64,000 nt of DNA from Muricoccus harenae. GTDB lineage: Bacteria; Pseudomonadota; Alphaproteobacteria; Acetobacterales; Acetobacteraceae. Below are positions 8,512 to 17,217 of this stretch, piece by piece. The notes below the pieces were generated by a model. The model was not told the origin of the DNA and did no database searches. It worked only from the letters and a program-made list of their open reading frames with translations. Location: assembly GCF_009848505.1 (NCBI RefSeq), contig NZ_WWDL01000010.1, forward strand, positions 62,001 through 126,000, in the 5' to 3' direction. The stretch's first letter is position 1; every line of letters begins with the position of its first letter. Made by a program: the position numbers and the translations under genes.

Positions 8512-9081
8512 TCAAAGCGTTTCGACGATGAAGCGGCCGTTCGTGTAGACGCAGATATCGGCCGCGATGGTCATGGACCGCTTCGCGATCTCCTCGGCCG
8601 TCAGCCCGTCCACCGTCATCAGGGCGCGGGCGGCGGCGAGGGCGTAGTTCCCGCCCGAGCCGATGCCGATGATGCCGTCCTCCGGGTCGAGCACGTCGCC
8701 CTGGCCGGTGATGAGGAGGGAGCGGTCCTTGTCCGCGACCGCGAGGAGGGCTTCCAGGCGGCGCAGGTAGCGGTCCGTCCGCCAGTCCTTGGCGAGTTCG
8801 ACGGCGGCGCGCTCGAGCTGGTCGGGAAAGCGTTCTAGCTTCGCCTCCAGGCGCTCGAGCAGAGTGAAGGCATCGGCCGTTGCGCCGGCGAAGCCGGTGA
8901 TGACCTTGCCGCCGGCGATGCGGCGGACCTTCCGGGCGTTGTTCTTGACGACCGTCTGGCCCATGGAGACCTGGCCGTCGCCGGCCATGGCCACCTGGGT
9001 CTTTCCGTCCGGACCTGTCTTGCGGACGCAGAGGATGGTGGTGCCGTGCCAGCCGAGTGGATCGTGTTGTTGAGTATTCAT
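8512..9081 (-). CDS. hslV: ATP-dependent protease peptidase subunit HslV
   Basis: HslV is the proteasome-like N-terminal-nucleophile peptidase that pairs with HslU. The protein is 189 residues from ATG 9081 ([16 protein letters not shown]). The catalytic threonine is the first Thr of GTTI, exposed by removal of a short propeptide as in other alphaproteobacteria. [40 protein letters not shown] and [16 protein letters not shown] are all conserved. An alternative start at 9093 adds MAPI. The same frame stays open far upstream through tonB antisense, but only this part is coding. It is separated from hslU by three genes. Confidence 0.96.
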   Translation of the reverse strand: MNTQQHDPLGWHGTTILCVRKTGPDGKTQVAMAGDGQVSMGQTVVKNNARKVRRIAGGKVITGFAGATADAFTLLERLEAKLERFPDQLERAAVELAKDWRTDRYLRRLEALLAVADKDRSLLITGQGDVLDPEDGIIGIGSGGNYALAAARALMTVDGLTAEEIAKRSMTIAADICVYTNGRFIVETL

Positions 9082-9243
9082 GATGGGTGCCATGTGAGGC
9101 GCCCCATGTGGCGATCCGATCCGCCTGTTGCAATTGGCCGTCGCGGGGGCGGTTCCGCCGGGGCGGAGGGCGCCCCATCTGCCCATGGATACGGCAGGGC
9201 GGCTATGGCGTGACAGGAACAGCGTGACAGGTTCGGGCGGGGC

Positions 9244-10548
9244 ATGAGCATGGGCGCGGTGAGCCTTTCCGCCACGGGGCCTTCGATGGTGGGGCCTTCG
9301 ATGGCGGGGCGTTCCATGGCGGGACGTTCCACGGGAGGCACGCTGTCGCCGGCGGGTGACCTGCGGCCGCCGCCGCTGCGCCGGCCGGCTCCGCCTGGGC
9401 ATGGGCCACAGAACGGGCGGCGACCAGGCTGGGTTCGGGGCTGGCGCGGCGTGGCGCTGGGCCTTTCGCTGCTGCTGCATCTGGCGATCGGTTGGTGGCT
9501 GATGTTCGGCTTCGAGCGACGGGCAGTGCAGGAGCCCTCGGCGGCGTCCTCGATGGAGGTCGTGTTCGAGGGCGGGACGGCGGAGAGCACGCCCGCGCCG
9601 CCGCCAAGCGGGGTGCCGGCGCCTCTGGAACCGCCCGAGCCGGCGGAGCTGCCGCAGCCGCCGGAGCCGATGCCGCGCATGGCAGAGCCGCCGGGTGGCG
9701 GGCCGCTCGGCGAGGCGCCGCCGGTCGCGCCGTCGGTCGCGCCGTCGGGCGCGCCGGGGCCGCTGCCGTTGCCGCCCGTCGCACCGCCGGTGGCCCAGGC
9801 GCCGGTTCCGGCCCCGCCTCCGCCGGCGTCGGTGGCGCCCATGCCACCGCTGGCGCGTGTGGTGCCGCTGCCGGTTCCGCTGCCAGCCCAGCCGGCGCCT
9901 TCCGACCTTTCCCTGCCGCCTCCCCCGCCGCCGGTGGAAGCCCAGAGCCAGACGGAGATGGCGGCGATGCCGCTGCCTCCCCCGCCAGCGCCGGAGCCCT
10001 CCCCGCCCGAGACAGTGACGGCGCGGCCGGTGCCGCCGACGCGGGCGCCGCAGCCGCGCGCGAGGGCTGCGGCGCCTGGTTTGCCCTTTGCGGGAGCGCT
10101 CGACCTCAGCCAAGGGCCGCCCATTTCGCTGGGGCGGCCGGCAGCGCCGCCGCGGCCTTCGGCGGCTGGGCCGCGGCGGGAGCGGGATGCAGATATTTCC
10201 ACGGCGCCAGCCGCGGCGGACGCGCCGAATGCGCAGCTCCGCATTCGGGGGGCGAATCTTGGGGCCGACTGGCGCTCGGCCTTCATGGCCTGGCTGCGGC
10301 AGCATGGATATTACCCGCGCCAGGCGGCAGAGGCGGGGGAGGACGGCACGGCGATCGTGCGCTTCTCGGTGGACCGCAGCGGGCGGGTAAGCGCATTGCA
10401 GCTGATCGGACGGTCGGGCTCGATCTGGCTGGATGCCGGGGCGCAGGCGCTGCTGCGGGGGCGGAGCGTGCCACCCTTCCCGCCCGGCACGCGGGAGGAC
10501 AGCGCTGAGATCGACCTGACGATCAACTATGTCCTGCGGCGGCGGTGA
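9244..10548 (+). CDS. TonB-like energy transducer
   Basis: A 434-residue protein laid out like TonB: a cytoplasmic tail, one transmembrane helix (about 68-86, [21 protein letters not shown]), a long Pro/Glu/Ala-rich periplasmic spacer (about 100-310), and a C-terminal TonB domain (about 345-434) with [30 protein letters not shown] and INYVLRRR. TonB passes the energy of ExbB-ExbD to outer-membrane transporters; exbB and exbD are not in the window. The cytoplasmic tail of about 65 residues is long and its first part is built from a 5-residue tandem repeat, so a downstream start cannot be excluded. Confidence 0.8.
   Translation: MSMGAVSLSATGPSMVGPSMAGRSMAGRSTGGTLSPAGDLRPPPLRRPAPPGHGPQNGRRPGWVRGWRGVALGLSLLLHLAIGWWLMFGFERRAVQEPSAASSMEVVFEGGTAESTPAPPPSGVPAPLEPPEPAELPQPPEPMPRMAEPPGGGPLGEAPPVAPSVAPSGAPGPLPLPPVAPPVAQAPVPAPPPPASVAPMPPLARVVPLPVPLPAQPAPSDLSLPPPPPPVEAQSQTEMAAMPLPPPPAPEPSPPETVTARPVPPTRAPQPRARAAAPGLPFAGALDLSQGPPISLGRPAAPPRPSAAGPRRERDADISTAPAAADAPNAQLRIRGANLGADWRSAFMAWLRQHGYYPRQAAEAGEDGTAIVRFSVDRSGRVSALQLIGRSGSIWLDAGAQALLRGRSVPPFPPGTREDSAEIDLTINYVLRRR
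9276..9335 (+). repeat. Four tandem 15-bp repeats inside the TonB-like gene
   Basis: Four units of 15 bp (9276, 9291, 9306 and 9321) of the type GGGGCCTTCGATGGT encode [20 protein letters not shown]. The first two differ at one base and the later ones are more diverged. The unit is a multiple of three, so copy changes keep the frame. Confidence 0.8.
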
Positions 10549-10568
10549 GGATCTGGAACGGCGGGACA

Positions 10569-10584
10569 GTAACCGATTGGTTAC
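10569..10584. promoter_or_regulatory. Inverted repeat upstream of hisB, candidate operator
   Basis: GTAACC-GATT-GGTTAC is a perfect 6-bp inverted repeat 63 bp before the hisB start, in an otherwise GC-rich 98-bp gap. It may be a regulator site for the his operon; the regulator is unknown. Confidence 0.45.
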
Positions 10585-10646
10585 AAAATGGCTGTCATTC
10601 ACACCGCTTGGTTCCACCCCGGGTCATCGCGGTCTAAAGGGGCGAC

Positions 10647-11252
10647 ATGGACGCCTTTCCCCGCCGCGCCGAAATCAACCGCGAAACCGCCGAAACCCGG
10701 ATCCATCTCAGGCTGGACCTGGATGGGACCGGACGCGCCGAGATCGCGACCGGGATCGGCTTCCTGGACCACATGCTGACGGCGCTGGCGCGGCATTCGA
10801 TGGTCGACCTCTCCGTGAAGGCGGAGGGCGACCTGCATATCGACTTCCATCACACGACCGAGGATGTCGGCATCGTGCTGGGGCAGGCGATCCGCAAGGC
10901 GCTGGCCGACAAGCGCGGCATCCGCCGCTATGGCCAGGCCTTGGTGCCCATGGACGAGGCGCTGGCGGAATGCGCGATCGATATCTCCGGGCGCCCCTTC
11001 CTCGTCTGGTCGGCCAGCTTCCCGCGCAACAAGGTGGGCGAGATGGATACCGAACTGTTCGAGGAGTTCTTCCGCGCGCTGGCGATGAATTCTGCGATGA
11101 CGGTGCATCTGACGCAGCGCGCCGGGACCAACGCGCACCATATTGCCGAGGGGCTGTTCAAGGCCTTCGCCCGGGCGCTGCGGATGGCGGTGGAAGCCGA
11201 TCCGCGGGCCGAGGGGACGATTCCCTCCACAAAGGGGATGTTGGAAGCCTGA
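10647..11252 (+). CDS. hisB: Imidazoleglycerol-phosphate dehydratase HisB
   Basis: This enzyme catalyses the sixth step of histidine synthesis, dehydrating imidazole glycerol phosphate to imidazole acetol phosphate, with Mn ions. The 201-residue protein is the monofunctional form without the phosphatase domain. Metal-binding His motifs are visible at HHTTED (68-73) and NAHHIAEG, and GFLDHM (38-43) is the usual signature. The stop overlaps the next start as TGATG at 11250-11254. It heads a coupled operon and may be controlled through the inverted repeat at 10569. Confidence 0.97.
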   Translation: MDAFPRRAEINRETAETRIHLRLDLDGTGRAEIATGIGFLDHMLTALARHSMVDLSVKAEGDLHIDFHHTTEDVGIVLGQAIRKALADKRGIRRYGQALVPMDEALAECAIDISGRPFLVWSASFPRNKVGEMDTELFEEFFRALAMNSAMTVHLTQRAGTNAHHIAEGLFKAFARALRMAVEADPRAEGTIPSTKGMLEA

Positions 11253-11617
11253 TGCGGGTCTTCACCATTCACGCGAAGGGTGGCGAGCGGCCGCGCACGC
11301 GGCTGGTGCGCGAGGGGTTCTCTTTCTGGGCCTTCCTGTTCGGTCCGCTCTGGCTGCTGTGGCACGGCTTGTGGCTGGCGCTGCTGGGCTATCTCGTGGC
11401 GGCGGTGGCGATCGCCTTCATCCCGGACCCATGGGAAGGCTTCGCGGGGCTCGCGCTGCAGCTGCTGTTCGGCTTCCACGCGCGGGACCTGGAGCGCTGG
11501 ACGCTCCGGCGGCGCGGCTTCGCGCCCGAGGGCGTGGTGGCCGCGCGGGACGAGGACGAGGCGGTGTTGCGGGCGGTGCGGGCACGGCCCTGGCTCGCCC
11601 GGGGAGTGGCGGCGTGA
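11252..11617 (+). CDS. DUF2628 domain membrane protein
   Basis: A 121-residue protein of the DUF2628 type, whose function is unknown. It begins with a short polar strand (FTIHAKGGERPRTRLVREGFSFWAFLFGPLWLLW), then two or three close hydrophobic segments (about 28-70), then a basic end with FGFHARDLERWTLRRRGF, a typical family motif. It overlaps hisB by one base and hisH by four (GTGA), so it is translated with the histidine enzymes although nothing points to a catalytic role. Occurrence between hisB and hisH may be a lineage-specific insertion kept by coupling. Confidence 0.85.
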   Translation: MRVFTIHAKGGERPRTRLVREGFSFWAFLFGPLWLLWHGLWLALLGYLVAAVAIAFIPDPWEGFAGLALQLLFGFHARDLERWTLRRRGFAPEGVVAARDEDEAVLRAVRARPWLARGVAA

Positions 11618-12264
11618 AGCTTGCGGTGGTTGATTCCGGATCGGGGAACCTTGCCTCCGTGCGACGTGCCTTCGAGCGCGCGGCGCGGGAGGAAGGCGTG
11701 GCTCTGGACCTTTCGGTGACCACGGATGCGGCGGATGTGCTGGCGGCGGATCGCGTCGTGTTGCCGGGGCAGGGGGCCTTCGCAGCCTGCACGCGGGGGC
11801 TGGAGATGCTGCCCGGGATGCGGGAGGCGCTGCAGGAGGCGGTGATCGCGCGCGGGCGGCCGTTCCTTGGCATCTGCGTCGGCATGCAGATGATGGCGGA
11901 GCGCGGGCTGGAGCATGGGGTGACCCCCGGGCTCGGCTGGATCGCGGGCGAGATCGCGCCGATGGACCCGCGCGACCCGGCCGGGGCCGAGCTGCCGCTG
12001 CCGCAAATGGGCTGGAACGCGCTGGAGCCGCATGGCGCGCATCCGCTGCTGGCCGGACTGCCGGACGGGGCGCATGCGTATTTCGTGCATTCCTATGCCC
12101 TGCGTGGCGGAAAGCGGGACGAGCTGCTGGCGAGCACGGCCTATGGCGGCGATGTCGCGGCCGTGGTCGGGCGGGACAATTTGGCGGGCACGCAGTTCCA
12201 TGCCGAGAAGTCGGGCCCGGTGGGGCTGCGGATCCTGCGCAACTTCCTACGTTGGGCGCCATGA
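11614..12264 (+). CDS. hisH: Imidazole glycerol phosphate synthase subunit HisH
   Basis: HisH is the glutaminase subunit that supplies ammonia to HisF for ring closure in histidine synthesis. The 216-residue class I amidotransferase has nucleophile C88 in [11 protein letters not shown] and the catalytic pair H196 and E198 in [22 protein letters not shown] at the N-terminus is diagnostic. GTG at 11614 is the start and overlaps the upstream stop. The partner hisF is not in this window. The stop overlaps the next ATG. Confidence 0.96.
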   Translation: MKLAVVDSGSGNLASVRRAFERAAREEGVALDLSVTTDAADVLAADRVVLPGQGAFAACTRGLEMLPGMREALQEAVIARGRPFLGICVGMQMMAERGLEHGVTPGLGWIAGEIAPMDPRDPAGAELPLPQMGWNALEPHGAHPLLAGLPDGAHAYFVHSYALRGGKRDELLASTAYGGDVAAVVGRDNLAGTQFHAEKSGPVGLRILRNFLRWAP

Positions 12265-12836
12265 GCCAGGTCGCGCATTCCCTGTCCGTCGAGCGCGTGG
12301 ATTCGCTCGAGGACGCCGACATGGCGGATCTGTGCGAGGCCACGGATGCGGCCATCATCGAGGGCGGCGGCTTCGGTTGGCTGGCGCCGCAGGGCCGCGA
12401 GGCGCTGAAGCGCCATTTCCGCGGCGTGATGCTGGTGCCGGAGCGCGAGCTGTTCGTGGCGCGGCTGGATGGGCACCCGGTGGGATCCGCGCAGCTGGTG
12501 CGTCCCGCGCGGAACAACGAGGCGCAGGCCTGGTCCGCGCATCTGACCCACGCCTATATCGCCCCCTATGCGCGCGGCCATGGGTTGGCGCGGATGATGG
12601 TGCGGCGGGTGGAGGAGCGGGCGTCGGCGCTGGGGCACCGGGTGCTGAACCTGGATGTGCGCGAGACGCAGCGGACCGCCATCGCGCTGTTCGAGGGGCT
12701 GGGCTATGTGCGCTGGGGCACGCATCCGGCCTATGCGCGGATCGACGGGCGCACCGTCGCCGGGCATCACTACTACAAGACGCTGGAGCCGGTGCGGGGC
12801 CGCCCGACCGAGGCGCTGTTCCCGCAGGACAACTGA
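12261..12836 (+). CDS. GNAT-family N-acetyltransferase
   Basis: A 191-residue acetyltransferase with the GNAT fold: strands around [19 protein letters not shown], the acetyl-CoA motif A as [19 protein letters not shown] (Q/RxxGxG/A is present as RGHGLA), and [17 protein letters not shown] near the C-terminus. The acceptor is unknown. It starts with ATG 12261 in an ATGA overlap with hisH and ends in a TGATG overlap with hisA, so it is embedded in the his operon; acting on a histidine intermediate, on a ribosomal protein or on an unrelated target are all possible. Confidence 0.88.
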   Translation: MSQVAHSLSVERVDSLEDADMADLCEATDAAIIEGGGFGWLAPQGREALKRHFRGVMLVPERELFVARLDGHPVGSAQLVRPARNNEAQAWSAHLTHAYIAPYARGHGLARMMVRRVEERASALGHRVLNLDVRETQRTAIALFEGLGYVRWGTHPAYARIDGRTVAGHHYYKTLEPVRGRPTEALFPQDN

Positions 12837-13558
12837 TGGACTTCATTCCCTATCCCGCCATCGACCTGAAGGGCGGGCAGGTCGTGCGCCTCAAGCGCGG
12901 CGACATGGCCCAGGCGACGGTCTATGGCGACCCGGCCACCCAGGCGCGGGCCTTCGACCAGGCGGGCTTTCCCTGGCTGCATGTGGTGGACCTGGACGGT
13001 GCCTTCGCCGGCAAGCCGGCCAATGTGGAGGCGGTGCGGGCCATCCTGGGCGCCACGACGCGGCCTGTGCAGCTCGGCGGCGGCATCCGCGACATGGCGA
13101 CCGTGGAGGGCTGGCTGGAGGCGGGGATCGCGCGGGTGATCCTGGGATCGGCGGCGGCGAAGGACCCGGATTTCGCGCGGGCGGCCTGCCGGGCCCATCC
13201 GGGACGGGTGGCGATCGGGATCGACGCCCGGGACGGCTTCGTGGCGACCGAAGGCTGGGCCGAGACGGGTACTCTGACGGCGCTGGATCTGGGGCTGATG
13301 CTGGAGGATGCCGGGGCGGCCGCCATCATCCACACGGATATCGACCGGGACGGGATGCTGGGCGGGGTCAATGTGGCGGCGACGGCAGCCCTGGCCGAAC
13401 GCCTCACCACCCCGGTGATCGCCAGCGGTGGCGTGGCCGGGCGCGCGGATCTGGACGCGTTGCGGGCAACGGGCACGATCGCGGGGGTGATCATCGGCCG
13501 GGCGCTGTATGACGGACGGCTGACGGCGGCGGATGCGCTGGGAGGCCCGGCTTCCTGA
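12836..13558 (+). CDS. hisA: Phosphoribosylformimino-5-aminoimidazole carboxamide ribotide isomerase HisA
   Basis: HisA carries out the Amadori rearrangement of ProFAR to PRFAR in histidine synthesis. The 240-residue beta/alpha barrel has the two catalytic aspartates in PAIDLKGG (D10) and GIDARDG (D130), with HTDIDRDGM (about 166-174) and phosphate-binding loops GGGIRD and ASGGVAG. Its start overlaps the GNAT stop. In related genomes hisF and hisE usually follow; here the next gene is a polyol dehydrogenase after a 25-bp gap, so the operon is truncated or rearranged. Confidence 0.96.
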   Translation: MDFIPYPAIDLKGGQVVRLKRGDMAQATVYGDPATQARAFDQAGFPWLHVVDLDGAFAGKPANVEAVRAILGATTRPVQLGGGIRDMATVEGWLEAGIARVILGSAAAKDPDFARAACRAHPGRVAIGIDARDGFVATEGWAETGTLTALDLGLMLEDAGAAAIIHTDIDRDGMLGGVNVAATAALAERLTTPVIASGGVAGRADLDALRATGTIAGVIIGRALYDGRLTAADALGGPAS

Positions 13559-13583
13559 TCCCAGGCCGGTTGGGGGGGGCGCC

Positions 13584-15071
13584 ATGGATGCCGTTGAGCT
13601 GAATCGAGCGAATCTCTCCCGCCTAGCACCGCCTGTCCGCCTGCCGCGCTACGATCCCGCCCAGGTCAGGGCCGGGATGGTGCATCTCGGGCTCGGGGCG
13701 TTTCACCGGGCCCATCTGGCCCGCTACACGCATGACTTGATGGAACGGCAGCCCCAGGCACTGGGCTGGGGAATCGCCGGCGCCGGGCTGCTGCCCGGCG
13801 ATCTGCGGATGCGCGAAAGCCTCGCTCCCCAGGACGGGCTCTACACGCTGGTCGAGCGCGGCGGGACAGATGAGACCGTCTCGGTCATCGGCTCGCTCGC
13901 GGAGGTGATCTTCGCCGGGGCATCGAGTGATGCGCTGCTCGCGCGGATGGATGACCCGGCGATCCGCATCGTCAGCCTGACCGTCAGCGAGAATGGCTAT
14001 TGCCTCAACCCGGCGACGCGGCAACTCGACCCCGATCATCCGATGATCCGCGCCGACCTGGCGGAGCCGGCGCGGCCGCGCAGTGCGGTGGGTGTCATCG
14101 TCGAGGCCTATCGGCGGCGCATGCTGGCTGGACAGAGCGCCTTCACCGCCATGTCCTGCGACAACATCCAGAACAACGGGGATGTGCTGCGCGAGGCGGT
14201 GCTGGCGCTGGCCGGGCTGCGGGACGCGCGGCTGGCCGGGTGGATCGCCGCCCACGGCGCCTTTCCCGACACGATGGTGGACCGGATCACCCCAGCGACC
14301 CGGCCCGACCACATCGAACACCTGGCGCAACGCTACGGCATCCGGGATCGCTGGCCGGTCGTCTCGGAGAGCTTCACGCAATGGGTGATCGAGGATTCCT
14401 TCGCCGCCGGGCGGCCGGATTGGGAGGAGGTCGGCGCCCAGGTCGTGCCGGATGTCGCCCCCTATGAGATGATGAAGCTGCGGCTGCTGAATGGGAGCCA
14501 TCTGGCGGTCACGGCGCTCGGACGGCTGATGGGCCACCGCTTCGTGCATGAGGCGATGGGGGATGCGCGGTTGCGGGCCTATATGGCGGCGCTGATGGAC
14601 CGCGAGACGGAGCCGACCCTGCCGCCCGTGCCGGGCGTCGACCTCGCCGGCTACAAGCGCACGCTGATCGCGCGCTTCGCTAATCCGTCCATCGAGGACA
14701 CGGTGGAGCGGGTCAACACGGATGCGCCGATCAACCTGCTCGTCATGCCGATCGGGGCGTGCCTGGCGATGGGCGTGGAGGTCGAGCTTCTCGCTCTCGC
14801 GCTTGCGGCCTGGATGCGGCGCATCCGGGGTGTCGATGAGAGCGGCGCGGCCATCGAGATCCGCCATCCGCTTGCATCCTTGCTGCAGCGGAAGGCCGCG
14901 GAGGGTGGGGCGGATCCCATGCCGCTGCTCTCGATTGAATCGCTGTTCGGAACGCTCGGCCAGGATGAGCGCCTGGTGCGGCCGCTGCGGCGGTGGCTTG
15001 CGTCGCTCTACGAGATCGGCAGCGCCGGGACGCTGGAGCGGGCGGCGCGGGAGTTGCGGTTCGGGGCCTGA
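13584..15071 (+). CDS. Mannitol dehydrogenase-family oxidoreductase (fructuronate reductase/mannitol dehydrogenase type)
   Basis: A 495-residue polyol-specific long-chain dehydrogenase, NAD(P)-dependent, cytoplasmic. The N-terminal Rossmann part shows VHLGLGAFHRAHLARY; the C-terminal catalytic residues match the mannitol dehydrogenase set: K298, N303 and H306 in MMKLRLLNGSHLA. SCDNIQNNGDVLR is also conserved. The family interconverts mannitol and fructose or fructuronate and mannonate, and sequence alone does not decide which. ATG 13584 follows hisA by 25 bp, so cotranscription with the his operon is likely though functionally unrelated. Confidence 0.9.
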   Translation: MDAVELNRANLSRLAPPVRLPRYDPAQVRAGMVHLGLGAFHRAHLARYTHDLMERQPQALGWGIAGAGLLPGDLRMRESLAPQDGLYTLVERGGTDETVSVIGSLAEVIFAGASSDALLARMDDPAIRIVSLTVSENGYCLNPATRQLDPDHPMIRADLAEPARPRSAVGVIVEAYRRRMLAGQSAFTAMSCDNIQNNGDVLREAVLALAGLRDARLAGWIAAHGAFPDTMVDRITPATRPDHIEHLAQRYGIRDRWPVVSESFTQWVIEDSFAAGRPDWEEVGAQVVPDVAPYEMMKLRLLNGSHLAVTALGRLMGHRFVHEAMGDARLRAYMAALMDRETEPTLPPVPGVDLAGYKRTLIARFANPSIEDTVERVNTDAPINLLVMPIGACLAMGVEVELLALALAAWMRRIRGVDESGAAIEIRHPLASLLQRKAAEGGADPMPLLSIESLFGTLGQDERLVRPLRRWLASLYEIGSAGTLERAARELRFGA

Positions 15072-15076
15072 TCGCG

Positions 15077-15103
15077 GCCGGGCGGGATGGATCCCCGCCC
15101 GGC
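15077..15103. terminator. Hairpin between convergent dehydrogenase and binding-protein genes
   Basis: A 10-bp perfect stem GCCGGGCGGG (15077-15086) with CCCGCCCGGC (15094-15103), located in the 40-bp gap between two converging stops. No T-run. Confidence 0.5.
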
Positions 15104-15111
15104 GACACGGC

Positions 15112-16476
15112 TCAGTTGCGGTTGGTGCGCTCGAAGTTCCGCAGCACCTGGTTGCCGCGGGTGTTCATGCTGGCGAGCGCCTGTTCCGGCGTCACCTGGC
15201 CCTGGAAGGCCCGCTCCATCTCCTCCTGGATGATGTTGCGGATCTCGATGAAGCCGCCGAGGCGGATGCCGCGGCTGTTCGGGGTGGGATCGCCGCCGCG
15301 CAGCATCTGCTCAATGGGGACATCCGCCCCGGTATTGCGGGCGTAGTAGTTCTGCGAGCGGCTCAGCTCATAGGCGGCGCGGGTGACGGGGACATAGCCC
15401 GTGTCCTGGTGCCATTTGGCCATGACGGGCGGGCTGGTGATGTAGCGGAAGAACTCGGCTACGCCGCGCCATTCCTCGGCGCTGCGGGTGGCGTTCGGGC
15501 CGCGATTCATCGACCAGAGCGCGGCGCCGCCGATGATGGAGTTGCGCGGCGCGGTGCCCTCGTAGAAGGGCAGCATCGCGGCGCCCCACTGGAAGCGCGC
15601 CTCCCGTTCGATGCGGCCGCGCAGGCCGGAGGAGCCGAAGGCGATGGCGCATTCGCCCGAGGGGAAGAGCGGATCGCCCGCCGCGTCGCGCCCGCCATAG
15701 CGGAACAGGCCTTCCTTCTGCCAGTTCACCAGGTTGGTCATGTGCCGGACCATCAGCGGGTTGGTCAGGTTCAGCTCGGCATTCAGCCCCTCGAAGCCGT
15801 TGGAGCGGCTGGCGAGCGGCACGTCATGGATGGCGAGCAGCTGCTCCACCATGACCCAACTCGGCCAGGAGGTGCCGATCGGGCAGGCGATGCCGGCCGC
15901 CTTCAGCTTGCGCGCCGCTTCCTCCACGCCCTGCCAGGTGGCGGAGAAGGCGTTGGGGTCGAGGCCTGCGCGCTGGAACATGTCCTTGTTGTAGAAGGCG
16001 ATGGCGGTGCTGCTGTTGAAGGGCAGGGCCATCATCTTGCCGTCGGCGGAGCTGTAGTAGCCGGCGACGGGGCCGATGAAGTCGCGCGTGTCGATGGCGA
16101 CGCCGCTTTCGGCGATGATCTCATGCAGCGGCTTCACCGCGCGCCCGGCGGACATCATCGTGCCCGTGCCCACCTCGAACATCTGGACGATGTGCGGCGC
16201 GGTGCTGGCGCGGAAGGCGGCGATGGCGGCCACGACCGTCTCGGGGTAGCTGCCGCGGAAGGACGGCACGACCTTGTACTTCGCCTGGCTGGCGTTGAAG
16301 TCGGCCACGATCTGCTCAAGCTGACCGCCGGCGGGCGGGCCGAGACCGTGCCAGAACTGGATCTCGATCGGCTGTCCGGCGGGAGCGGCTGCCGGCGCTT
16401 GGGCGCGGGCTGGCGGCCAGCCGGAGACAAGGGCGGCCAGGGCCAAGGCGCTGGCCGCGAGAATGCGTCGCCACAT
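15112..16476 (-). CDS. UgpB-like ABC transporter substrate-binding protein
   Basis: A periplasmic family-1 solute-binding protein of 454 residues with a Sec signal peptide (MWRRILAASALALAALVSG, cleavage after ARAQA). EIQFWHGLGPPAGGQLEQIVADFNASQ, APHIVQMFEVGTGTMM, ALPFNSSTAIAFYNKDMFQRAGLDP and GTAPRNSIIGGAALWSM are closest to UgpB, the sn-glycerol-3-phosphate receptor. The ligand is inferred from similarity only. No ugpA, ugpE or ugpC permease or ATPase genes are next to it, which is unusual. Neighbours are a convergent dehydrogenase and a lipoprotein on the same strand 118 bp upstream. Confidence 0.9.
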   Translation of the reverse strand: MWRRILAASALALAALVSGWPPARAQAPAAAPAGQPIEIQFWHGLGPPAGGQLEQIVADFNASQAKYKVVPSFRGSYPETVVAAIAAFRASTAPHIVQMFEVGTGTMMSAGRAVKPLHEIIAESGVAIDTRDFIGPVAGYYSSADGKMMALPFNSSTAIAFYNKDMFQRAGLDPNAFSATWQGVEEAARKLKAAGIACPIGTSWPSWVMVEQLLAIHDVPLASRSNGFEGLNAELNLTNPLMVRHMTNLVNWQKEGLFRYGGRDAAGDPLFPSGECAIAFGSSGLRGRIEREARFQWGAAMLPFYEGTAPRNSIIGGAALWSMNRGPNATRSAEEWRGVAEFFRYITSPPVMAKWHQDTGYVPVTRAAYELSRSQNYYARNTGADVPIEQMLRGGDPTPNSRGIRLGGFIEIRNIIQEEMERAFQGQVTPEQALASMNTRGNQVLRNFERTNRN

Positions 16477-16594
16477 GGATTCGAACCTCCCTGCATCTCC
16501 GGACCGCCTGCACGGCGCAGCCCGCTGTTTCCGCGAGCCTAGTGGCATACGGGAGCGTTGTGGAAGGACGCACATGATCCGGCGGAAGCCGGTG

Positions 16595-17050
16595 CTAGCC
16601 CGATACCAGATCCCGCAGGCAGCCCGCCTCGGTCCGGCGTTCCGTGCCGCTGGCGCGGGCCGCGGCCCAGGCGACGCGGGCGATGTTGCGCTCGCGGTAA
16701 AGGACGACGTCGAGAGCGCAGCTGGGGCCCTGGTAGAGCCAGATTTCCGCATCGCCTTCGGGGCGGCGGCGGGTGGGCCGGCCGAGGGTGGCAAGGACGC
16801 GGTCGGGGGACTGGCCGATGAGGGCGGCGACGCTGCCCGGAGCGACGCGGCCCGAGGGGCGGCTCGCGACCGGGGTAGCGCGGGGCGGCGGTGTGGCGCC
16901 GAGGCCGGCGAGATTGGCGCGGTGGCTTTCCAGCACCTCCTCGAGCACCTCGCTGGCGGCATGGTCGGGGCCGGCCGCGCAGGCGGGGAGAAGAAGGGTG
17001 ACGGCGAGCGCCAGGACTGGTGCGAGGCCGCGGGGGATCGCGCGGCGCAT
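16595..17050 (-). CDS. Small lipoprotein, function unknown
   Basis: A 151-residue protein from ATG 17050. The N-terminus is a lipoprotein signal with a clear lipobox LLPAC (lipidated Cys about residue 20), so it is membrane-attached. The mature part has VAALIGQSPDRVLATLGRPTRRRPEGDAEIWLYQGPSCALDVVLY, which resembles the SmpA/OmlA-like fold used in outer-membrane assembly lipoproteins (a GxSxxxVxxxLGxP motif followed by a W-Y strand), but similarity is too weak to name it. Longer upstream starts are in frame but lack a signal peptide. It lies 167 bp downstream of the bactofilin gene on the same strand. Confidence 0.75.
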   Translation of the reverse strand: MRRAIPRGLAPVLALAVTLLLPACAAGPDHAASEVLEEVLESHRANLAGLGATPPPRATPVASRPSGRVAPGSVAALIGQSPDRVLATLGRPTRRRPEGDAEIWLYQGPSCALDVVLYRERNIARVAWAAARASGTERRTEAGCLRDLVSG

Positions 17051-17217
17051 CGATGGGCGCCTCCCCGGAAAGCCCGCTGGAAGGCTCCCTGAAAGGCAGG
17101 TGCTGCGGCGGGTTTCGCGGGGCGCGATCATCGCCGGCCTTGGTTGGTGGGTGGTTGCGGGTGCGGGGCCGCGCACCCCGGGATGTCCCGGGGGCGCGTT
17201 CCGCAGGGGTCAGCGCG

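Noticed and set aside
9082-10617. Upstream extension of the hslV frame to about 700 codons
   Set aside because: Only the last 189 residues are HslV; the rest is the antisense of the TonB-like gene and has no family features.
16477-16962. N-terminal extension of the UgpB-like gene
   Set aside because: The signal peptide begins at 16476; the upstream part is low-complexity sequence overlapping a lipoprotein gene.
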